This document shows positions 6,379-11,040 of a stretch of DNA of 11,040 nt, one piece after another (position 1 is the stretch's first letter; each line of letters starts with the position of its first letter). This DNA comes from Frankiales bacterium. GTDB taxonomy: Bacteria; Actinomycetota; Actinomycetes; Mycobacteriales; SCTD01. Made by a program: the position numbers and the translations under genes. The notes under the pieces were generated by a model. The model saw only the letters and a program-made list of their open reading frames with translations, was not told where the DNA came from and searched no databases. The DNA lies in assembly GCA_025965495.1 (NCBI GenBank), contig JAOPWW010000018.1:1-11040 (forward strand), in the 5' to 3' direction.

Positions 6379-6564
6379 GCGTGGCCTTCCGTTGCGACGA
6401 GCGGTGCGTCTCCCGCAGGAGATTAGGCCGTCGAGGAGCGACGGCGCCGTGACCCCCTGTTACCCCCCGAGAGGGGCAGCATGCGGGCCCTGGGCAGGCG
6501 CCGGGACGATGCGGACACCGGGTGCAACGAGCCGCAAGCCGGACGGGTACGGCCGGACCGGCTC
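6379..6564 (-). promoter_or_regulatory. Intergenic region upstream of the LPXTG gene (weak promoter and leader-hairpin candidates)
   Basis: These 186 bp precede the surface-protein gene and follow DUF2231 on the same strand. I see no convincing small gene. On the minus strand there are two -10-like hexamers, TAATCT (6425-6420) and TAACAG (6462-6457), neither with a good -35. A small hairpin, ccgtcg/cgacgg with a 5-base loop (6428-6444), lies between them. The gap is longer than other same-strand gaps here, suggesting that the surface protein has its own promoter, but the exact site is not determined. Confidence 0.35.
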
Positions 6565-7191
6565 CTACCGGTGCACGGCGTCCGCGGTCTGCAGGACGGC
6601 GGAGGAGGTCGCGTGGGCCGGCGTCGCGCGGGACCGGAGGGCCTGCGGACGCACGCCGACGCCGTGCCGGTAGGACAGGTCGCCGCCCAGGTAGCCGCTC
6701 GCGCCGGTGACGCTCAGCGCGAGCGCCGAGAGCCTGCGGCCGGTGCTGCGCCGTCCGGAGCGGCGGGCGGCCCAGCTCCCGACGTAGAGCGCCAGGGAGG
6801 CGGTGTTGAGGGCGGAGTGCACCGTCGTCTCGCGGCGGGCCTGCCCGCGGGTGTCGAGGTACTGGGCGAGGCCGGTGGCGGCGGCCACCAGCGAGGTCGC
6901 GATGCCGAAGCGCAGGGCGGCGTCGGCGGCCTGCTCGTGCCCGGCGCCCGGGGAGACGAGGCTGCGGACGTCGTACCAGGCCGACGTCGCCCAGGCGCCC
7001 ACCGGGAGGGTCACCGCGATCGGGTGGGCGGGGTGGCCCAGCCAGCCGTTGCCGTGCAGCGCGAGGGCGACCGGGCGGCCGGCGGGCGTGTCGGCGGCCC
7101 GGGCCACCAGGGCCTGCGAGGCGAGCGAGGCGCGGTCCAGGCGGCCGTCGGGGCCGGGGACCAGGGTGTCGACGAGGGCGCTGAGATCCAT
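6565..7191 (-). CDS. DUF2231 family multi-pass membrane protein
   Basis: The 208-residue product resembles DUF2231 membrane proteins, whose function is not established. Signs are HPIAVTLPVGAWATSAWYDV (56-75) opening the membrane domain, a second segment at about 90-112 (LRFGIATSLVAAATGLAQYLD), a third at about 123-142 (LNTASLALYVGSWA) and a fourth at about 154-172 (LSALALSVTGASGYLGG), ending in GYLGGDLSYRHGVGVR, close to the typical family ending GYLGGxLVYxxGVGV. A roughly 50-residue soluble N-terminus precedes it. His53 and His56 (GHPAHP) at the membrane edge are conserved-looking and could bind a ligand or cofactor, but this is a guess. The start is ATG 7191 with only a G-rich weak Shine-Dalgarno. 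The gene lies 41 bp downstream of the dienoyl-CoA isomerase on the same strand and may share its transcript. Confidence 0.83.
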   Translation of the reverse strand: MDLSALVDTLVPGPDGRLDRASLASQALVARAADTPAGRPVALALHGNGWLGHPAHPIAVTLPVGAWATSAWYDVRSLVSPGAGHEQAADAALRFGIATSLVAAATGLAQYLDTRGQARRETTVHSALNTASLALYVGSWAARRSGRRSTGRRLSALALSVTGASGYLGGDLSYRHGVGVRPQALRSRATPAHATSSAVLQTADAVHR

Positions 7192-7232
7192 GCGCCCCGC
7201 CTACCCCCGCAGCCGCGGCGGACCCCCGACCG

Positions 7233-8060
7233 CTACAACCCCTTGGGCTCGGGCAGCAGGTCGGGGAACACCGGCTCGCGCTTCTCGACCCGCGCGGTCA
7301 TCGCCTCGACCATGTCGGGCTGCTGGAACATCCCGGACTGCCAGGTCGCGATCTGCTCGAGGCTGTCGTCCACGGAGTGGTCGCGGGCGTAGTTCATCGC
7401 GACCTTGGTGCCCCAGACCGCCAGCGGGGACTTGCTCGCGATCTCCCGCGCCGTCTCCAGCGCCCCGGCGACGACGGCGTCGTGGTCGGGGAAGACCTGC
7501 TGCACCAGGCCGACCTCGAAGGCCCGCTGCGCGCTGACCCGGCGACCGGTGTAGGCCATCTCCCGGGCGAAGCCCTCGTTGACGACGGTGCCGAGCCGCT
7601 GCAGCGTCCCGACGTCGGCGGTCATCCCGATGTTGATCTCCTGCACGACGAAGAAGGCGTCGGCGGCGGCGTACCGGACGTCGCAGGCCGTCACGAGGTC
7701 GACGGCGCCGCCGATGACCCCGCCCTGGACGGCGGCGATGACCGGCATCCGCGCCTTCTCGAGCGCCGTGAAGGTCCACTGCAGGACCTTGTTGGAGCTC
7801 CGCACGCTCGCCCGGACGCGGCCCGGCTCGCCCTCGGCGGTCATCCCGCCGAAGACCGACAGGTCCATCCCGGCGCAGAAGTGCTTCCCGGTGCTGCTGA
7901 TGACGACGGCGCGGACGCTCCCGCTGTCGGACAGCCCGGTGACCAGCTCGGGCAGCTCGGACCAGAACTCCCGGACCATGGTGTTGAGCTCGTCGGGACG
8001 GGACAGGCGCACGTGCGCCACCGGGCCGAGGGTCTCGACGTCGAAGCAGCGGTAGGTCAT
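7233..8060 (-). CDS. Crotonase-superfamily protein, probable delta(3,5)-delta(2,4)-dienoyl-CoA isomerase (ECH1-like)
   Basis: The 275-residue product is a crotonase-fold enzyme acting on acyl-CoAs, with oxyanion-hole segments at KHFCAGMDL (59-67) and GGVIGG (113-118). It resembles eukaryotic ECH1 much more than ordinary enoyl-CoA hydratases. The segment VDLVTACDVRYAAADAFF, then QEINIGMTADVGTLQRL, retains the three acidic residues of rat ECH1 (Asp176, Glu196, Asp204) as Asp121, Glu141 and Asp149 with identical spacing (20 and 28). The C-terminal SPLAVWGTKVAMNYARDHSV also matches. ECH1 shifts double bonds of 3,5-dienoyl-CoA to 2,4-dienoyl-CoA in beta-oxidation of odd-position unsaturated fatty acids. 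The start is ATG 8060, without a clear Shine-Dalgarno. It diverges from the ABC ATPase gene across 50 bp and probably heads a unit with DUF2231. Exact substrate is an inference from homology. Confidence 0.9.
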   Translation of the reverse strand: MTYRCFDVETLGPVAHVRLSRPDELNTMVREFWSELPELVTGLSDSGSVRAVVISSTGKHFCAGMDLSVFGGMTAEGEPGRVRASVRSSNKVLQWTFTALEKARMPVIAAVQGGVIGGAVDLVTACDVRYAAADAFFVVQEINIGMTADVGTLQRLGTVVNEGFAREMAYTGRRVSAQRAFEVGLVQQVFPDHDAVVAGALETAREIASKSPLAVWGTKVAMNYARDHSVDDSLEQIATWQSGMFQQPDMVEAMTARVEKREPVFPDLLPEPKGL

Positions 8061-8097
8061 GCGGGCGAGTCTGCCGGACGCCGGGCCGGGGCGCCCC

Positions 8098-8103
8098 TAC
8101 CGT
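8098..8103 (+). promoter_or_regulatory. -10 element TACCGT, likely leaderless promoter of the ABC ATPase gene
   Basis: TACCGT fits the actinobacterial -10 pattern and ends 7 bp before GTG 8111, the distance expected if transcription starts at the start codon itself. No clear -35 is seen. This spacing, with no Shine-Dalgarno, is the reason for preferring GTG 8111. It lies in the 50-bp divergent gap to the isomerase gene. Confidence 0.45.
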
Positions 8104-8110
8104 GCGCGGC

Positions 8111-8896
8111 GTGGCCGCCCCTGTCTTGAGCATGTCCGGCGTCGGCGTCGTCCGCGAGGGGGCCACGCTGCTCGCGGGGGTCGACTGGACCGTGCACGAG
8201 GGCGAGCGCTGGGTGGTCCTCGGGCCGAACGGCGCAGGCAAGACGACCCTGCTGTCCGTGGCCGCGGCCTCCCAGGTCCCGACGTCCGGGACGGTGGTCC
8301 TGCTCGACGAGCGCTTCGGCGAGGCCGACCTCGGCGAGCTGCGCACCCGGGTCGGGCTCTCCAGCGCCGCGCTCGCCGACCGCGTCCCCCCCCACGAGAC
8401 CGCCCTGGACGTCGTCGTCACCGCGGCGCACGGCGTCGTCGGCCGCTGGGGCTCCGGCTCCGAGCCCCAGGACGCCGCCCGCGCGAGCGACCTGCTCGGG
8501 CGGGTCGGCCTGCGCGCCTTCGTCTCGCGGCGCTGGTCGACGCTGTCCGAGGGGGAGCGCAAGCGCGTGCTGCTCGCGCGGGCGCTCATGACCGACCCGG
8601 AGCTGCTGCTGCTCGACGAGCCGTCCGCCGGGCTGGACCTCGGCGCCCGCGAGGCGCTGCTGCGGCTGCTGACCCGGCTGGCCGACGACCCCGCCGGTCC
8701 GCCGAGCGTCCTCGTCACGCACCACGTCGAGGAGGTCCCCGTCGGCACCACCCACGCGCTGCTGCTCGCCCGCGGGCGCGTGCTGGCGTCCGGGCCGGTC
8801 GCGGAGGTGCTGACCGGGCCGCTGCTGTCGCGCGCCTACGGCCTGCCGCTCGCCGTGGACGCCCGCGCGGGCCGGTACGCCGCCCGCGCGGTGTAG
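8111..8896 (+). CDS. ABC-type ATPase, stand-alone (ModF/YlmA-like)
   Basis: The 261-residue product is a single nucleotide-binding domain with Walker A GPNGAGKT (38-45), ABC signature LSEGE (145-149), Walker B LLLLDE (165-170), D-loop SAGLD (172-176) and H-loop His204 (VTHHVEE). This motif set and the LAGVDWTVHEGERWVVLGPNG opening resemble stand-alone ATPases of the ModF/YlmA type, and more distantly iron-siderophore or metal ABC importers. No permease or binding-protein gene is next to it; both neighbours are on the opposite strand and unrelated, so the partner is unknown. The start is uncertain: GTG 8111 (chosen as leaderless), GTG 8102 (inside the presumed -10) or ATG 8132, preceded by a poor TTGAG. 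The gene ends at a strong hairpin (8903-8955). Confidence 0.9.
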   Translation: MAAPVLSMSGVGVVREGATLLAGVDWTVHEGERWVVLGPNGAGKTTLLSVAAASQVPTSGTVVLLDERFGEADLGELRTRVGLSSAALADRVPPHETALDVVVTAAHGVVGRWGSGSEPQDAARASDLLGRVGLRAFVSRRWSTLSEGERKRVLLARALMTDPELLLLDEPSAGLDLGAREALLRLLTRLADDPAGPPSVLVTHHVEEVPVGTTHALLLARGRVLASGPVAEVLTGPLLSRAYGLPLAVDARAGRYAARAV

Positions 8897-8902
8897 GCCC
8901 AG

Positions 8903-8955
8903 GACGCGAGAGGCCGCCGCCCCCCGGCTCGGGGGACGGCGGCCTCTCGGGCGTC
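8903..8955. terminator. Long hairpin between convergent ABC ATPase and DUF7455 genes, likely bidirectional terminator
   Basis: A 13-bp perfect stem (8907-8919, cgagaggccgccg, with 8937-8949) continues past one mismatch (8920/8936) into a 5-bp CCCCC/GGGGG stem (8921-8925 with 8931-8935) and a 5-base loop. Skipping a one-sided GG bulge (8949-8950 region) adds gacgc/gcgtc (8903-8907 with 8951-8955) at the base. There is no T-tract. It fills most of the 66-bp gap between two converging stop codons, so it probably stops both transcripts. Confidence 0.82.
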
Positions 8956-8962
8956 GGTGGGG

Positions 8963-9163
8963 CTAGGAGGTGAGGGTCGACGTCTCGTCGACCCAGTCGA
9001 CGGCCGCCGGCTTCAGCTTGTCCTCGTAGGCCTTCGCGTGGTGCGCGCAGAACAGGAGGTCGCCGGAGGCGAGGAGGACACGGACGAAGGCCTGCGCGCC
9101 GCAGCGGTCGCAGCGGTCGGCAGCGGTGAGGGTGGGGGCGGGCGGAGTCACGGTTCCGGTCAC
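8963..9163 (-). CDS. Small DUF7455-type zinc-ribbon protein
   Basis: The 66-residue product has the actinobacterial DUF7455 core LTAADRCDRCGAQAFVRV (12-29), LLFCAHHAKAYEDKL (36-50) and WVDET. Cys18-x2-Cys21 and Cys39 with His41/His42 form a plausible single zinc site. Function of the family is unknown; its small size, single metal site and wide conservation suggest a structural or nucleic-acid/protein-binding adaptor (inference). The start is uncertain: GTG 9163 is chosen for the typical lead length before LTAADR; GTG 9172 (three residues longer) is equally open. Neither has a well-placed Shine-Dalgarno, although GGGGAA lies 11 bases before GTG 9172. It diverges from the CaiB-type gene and converges on the ABC ATPase across a strong hairpin. 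Confidence 0.87.
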   Translation of the reverse strand: MTGTVTPPAPTLTAADRCDRCGAQAFVRVLLASGDLLFCAHHAKAYEDKLKPAAVDWVDETSTLTS

Positions 9164-9250
9164 GTCGATCACAACACCACAGGTTCCCCGACCGTTCCCG
9201 CTGGAACGCGCCGCGACGGCACATCGCAACCAGACCTTCACACTGGGTGG

Positions 9251-10399
9251 GTGGACACACCGGGCGCGGGACCTCTCGACGGACTGCTCGTCGCCGACTT
9301 CAGCAGGGTCCTCGCCGGGCCGTTCGCGACGATGATGCTGGCCGACCTCGGCGCCCGCGTCGTCAAGGTCGAGCGGCCCGCGGTCGGGGACGACTCCCGC
9401 GGCTACGGCCCGTTCGCCGCCGACGGCCGCAGCCTGTACTTCGCGAGGGTGAACCGCGGGAAGGAGTCGGTCGCCCTGGACCTCAAGGACGACGCCGACC
9501 TCGGCGTCGCCCGCGCGCTCGTGGCCCGCGCCGACGTCGTGGTCGAGAACTACCGGCCCGGCGTCATGGAGCGGCTCGGGCTGGGACCGACCGCCCTGCT
9601 GGCGGCCCACCCCGCGCTCGTCTACTGCTCGATCAGCGGCTTCGGCCACACCGGCCCCTGGTCGCAGCGCCCCGCCTACGACGCCGTCGTGCAGGGGATG
9701 AGCGGGCTGCTGGCCATCACGGGGGAGCCGGACGGACCTCCGGTCAAGCCCGGGGCACCCGTCGCCGACCTGTCGGCCGGCCTGTACGCCTTCGGCGCGA
9801 TCACGACGGCGCTGCTCGGCCGCGCCCGCACCGGGCGGGGCACCCACCTGGACCTGGCGATGTTCGACGCCACCGTGTCGCTGCTCGAGGGCGCGGCGCT
9901 GAGCTACCTGTCCACCGGGGTCGAGCCCCCGCGGATCGGCAACGCCCACCAGTCCATCGCGCCGTTCGACACCTTCTCGTGCGCCGACGGCGACATCACC
10001 GTCTGCGCCGCCAACGACCTGCTCTTCGGCGCCCTCGTGACCGCCCTCGGGCTCCCGGCCCTGCTCGGGGACGGCCGGTTCGCCTCGAACGCGCTCCGCC
10101 ACGAGCACCGCGGACCGCTCAAGGCGGCCCTCGAGGGCGCGCTGCGGACCGGCGGCACGCAGCACTGGCTCGGGGTCCTGGAGGCGGCCGGCGTCCCGTG
10201 CGGCCCGATCAGCAGTGTCACCGAGGCCGTCGGCTCCGCCCAGACGGCGGCCCGGCGGATGGTCGTCGAGGCGGGCGGCCTGCCGGTCCCGGGCAACCCC
10301 GTGAAGGCCTCCGGGTACCCGGACCCGCTGGTGCGGCCGCCGGCGCCCGCCCTGGACGAGCACGGGGCGGCAGTCCGGGCGGAGTTCGGGTGGGGCTGA
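9251..10399 (+). CDS. CaiB/BaiF-type (family III) CoA-transferase
   Basis: Family III CoA-transferases move CoA between carboxylic acids, or isomerise acyl-CoAs as in alpha-methylacyl-CoA racemase, in the cytoplasm. The 382-residue product has the expected length and landmarks: the N-terminal VADFSRVLAGPFATMMLADLGARVVKVERP (14-43), NRGKESVALDLK (68-79), VVENYRPGVMERLGLG (97-112), SISGFGHTGPW (127-137) and the catalytic Asp144 in RPAYDAVVQGMSGL, equivalent to Asp169 of formyl-CoA transferase. GRGTHLDLAMFDA (196-207) follows. The start is GTG 9251, which places the first strand at residue 11; no Shine-Dalgarno precedes it, so leaderless translation is possible. Substrate is unknown. It diverges from the DUF7455 gene (87 bp) and its 3' end overlaps the TRIC gene by 10 bp. 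It has the only TGA stop in the window. Confidence 0.94.
   Translation: MDTPGAGPLDGLLVADFSRVLAGPFATMMLADLGARVVKVERPAVGDDSRGYGPFAADGRSLYFARVNRGKESVALDLKDDADLGVARALVARADVVVENYRPGVMERLGLGPTALLAAHPALVYCSISGFGHTGPWSQRPAYDAVVQGMSGLLAITGEPDGPPVKPGAPVADLSAGLYAFGAITTALLGRARTGRGTHLDLAMFDATVSLLEGAALSYLSTGVEPPRIGNAHQSIAPFDTFSCADGDITVCAANDLLFGALVTALGLPALLGDGRFASNALRHEHRGPLKAALEGALRTGGTQHWLGVLEAAGVPCGPISSVTEAVGSAQTAARRMVVEAGGLPVPGNPVKASGYPDPLVRPPAPALDEHGAAVRAEFGWG
10381..10384 (+). promoter_or_regulatory. Ribosome-binding site of the TRIC gene inside the CaiB-type gene
   Basis: GGAG followed by five bases (ttcgg) and GTG 10390 fixes the TRIC start within the last codons of the CoA-transferase gene. Termination there at TGA 10397-10399 would leave ribosomes next to this start, which fits translational coupling. 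Confidence 0.55.
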
Positions 10400-11019
10400 G
10401 CCTGCTCGGCGCCCTGGACCTGCTCGGGGTGTTCGTGTTCGCCCTGTCCGGCGCGACCCTGGCCGTCAGCAAGCGCCTCGACGTGTTCGGCGTGCTGGTG
10501 CTCGGCGCGGTCACGGCCCTCGGCGGCGGTCTGCTGCGCGACGTGCTGCTCGGTGCGACGCCTCCGGTGGCCCTGCAGCGCACCTCGCTGCTCGTGACGA
10601 CGCTGGTGGCCGGCCTGCTCGCCTTCCTCGCGACGCCGCTCGTGGAGCGGCTCGCGGGGGCTGTCCGGCTGTTCGACGCCGCCGGGCTCGGGCTGTTCGT
10701 GGCGGCCGGGACCACCAAGGCGCTGGACGCCGGGCTGGGCGCGGCCGCGGCCGTGACGGTCGGCTGCCTCACCGGGATCGGGGGCGGCGTCGTCCGGGAC
10801 GTCCTGGTCGGCGAGGTCCCGGTCGTGCTGCGCCGGGAGGTCTACGCCGTCCCGGCCCTGCTCGGCGCCGCCCTCGTGGTGGCCGCCGACGGGCAGGTCC
10901 TGCCGCGCGGGCCGTGGGCAGCCGGCGGCGCGGTGGTCGTGTTCGGGCTGCGCATGCTCGGGGTGTGGCGGGACTGGCACGCACCGGTCGCGCCGCTGCA
11001 CCGCACGCGCACGCGCTAG
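10390..11019 (+). CDS. Prokaryotic TRIC-type cation channel (UPF0126 family membrane protein)
   Basis: UPF0126 proteins are bacterial trimeric intracellular cation (TRIC) channels, monovalent cation channels with seven TM helices in a 3+3 inverted repeat plus one. The 209-residue product shows this internal duplication: ALSGATLAVSKRLDVFG (18-34) and ALGGGLLRDVLLGATPP (43-59) in the first half, with GLFVAAGTTKALDAG (101-115) and GIGGGVVRDVLVGEVP (129-144) in the second. The paired GGGxxRD motifs (45-51, 131-137) are the family hallmark. Almost all of residues 4-192 is hydrophobic, followed by a short basic tail (HRTRTR). The start is GTG 10390, ten bases inside the upstream gene, with GGAG at 10381-10384; translational coupling to the CoA-transferase is likely. 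Whether the two functions are linked is unclear. K+ flux at the plasma membrane is the expected role. Confidence 0.92.
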   Translation: MGLSLLGALDLLGVFVFALSGATLAVSKRLDVFGVLVLGAVTALGGGLLRDVLLGATPPVALQRTSLLVTTLVAGLLAFLATPLVERLAGAVRLFDAAGLGLFVAAGTTKALDAGLGAAAAVTVGCLTGIGGGVVRDVLVGEVPVVLRREVYAVPALLGAALVVAADGQVLPRGPWAAGGAVVVFGLRMLGVWRDWHAPVAPLHRTRTR

Positions 11020-11021
11020 GA

Positions 11022-11035
11022 GCGGGAGGTCCCGC
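11022..11035. terminator. Possible short hairpin after the TRIC gene
   Basis: gcggg (11022-11026) pairs with cccgc (11031-11035) around a 4-base loop, 2 bp after the TRIC stop. It is short and at the window edge, so it may be part of a terminator or lie within a convergent gene that ends here. Confidence 0.25.
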
Positions 11036-11040
11036 AGTCG

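Noticed and set aside
4889..6673. Long + strand open frames opposite the LPXTG gene
   Set aside because: The minus strand encodes a coherent signal peptide, LPXTG motif and anchor; the + strand frames show no signal or domain.
10397..10399. TGA reassigned to an amino acid (suggested by near-absence of TGA stops)
   Set aside because: Reading through the CaiB TGA gives a Cys/Ser/Pro-rich string unlike a protein and overlaps the TRIC gene; the gene has the normal family length ending there, and no other gene carries an in-frame TGA.

Overview
The window is very GC-rich, with G or C at almost every codon third position and GTG as the apparent start of 10 of the 13 genes whose start is visible. 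It also carries DUF3099 and DUF7455 family proteins, which are typical of Actinomycetota. I read it as a chromosomal housekeeping/metabolic segment of a high-GC actinobacterium. I cannot name the genus. There are no IS elements, phage genes, CRISPR arrays, tRNAs or rRNAs, and no AT-rich island that would suggest recent transfer.

Layout, left to right. (1) The last 20 codons of an unknown + strand gene end at 62 and converge on dtd (D-aminoacyl-tRNA deacylase, minus, 59-481). (2) Only 30 bp away, a short-chain dehydrogenase (+, 512-1264) diverges from dtd and converges on a minus-strand pair: a DUF3099 membrane protein (2173-2520) followed by a 290-residue helical protein with seven tandem 14-residue repeats (1261-2133). 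(3) A + strand pair diverges from these: an aldehyde dehydrogenase (2686-4161) and, 5 bp on, an AlkB-type Fe(II)/2-oxoglutarate dioxygenase (4167-4793). (4) A strong hairpin separates AlkB from a convergent LPXTG-anchored surface protein (minus, 4882-6378). Upstream of that are a DUF2231 membrane protein (6565-7191) and an ECH1-like dienoyl-CoA isomerase of the crotonase superfamily (7233-8060). (5) A stand-alone ABC ATPase (+, 8111-8896) diverges from the isomerase and ends at a second strong hairpin facing a small DUF7455 zinc-ribbon protein (minus, 8963-9163). (6) A CaiB/BaiF CoA-transferase (+, 9251-10399) overlaps a TRIC/UPF0126 cation-channel gene (10390-11019).

Functional themes are loose: acyl-CoA and aldehyde metabolism (ALDH, dienoyl-CoA isomerase, CoA-transferase, SDR), quality control and repair (DTD, AlkB), and envelope proteins (LPXTG protein, DUF2231, DUF3099, TRIC). 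Only ALDH-AlkB and CaiB-TRIC look tightly coupled, with isomerase-DUF2231 and DUF3099-repeat protein as likely operons.

I do not see a clear new multi-gene system. The most striking signals are the stop codons (13 of 14 genes end in TAG, although TGA normally dominates in high-GC bacteria; the single TGA lies inside an overlapping gene), the 14-residue/42-bp repeat protein, convergent genes sharing a CTAG palindrome as both stop codons, and the AlkB gene coupled to an aldehyde dehydrogenase.
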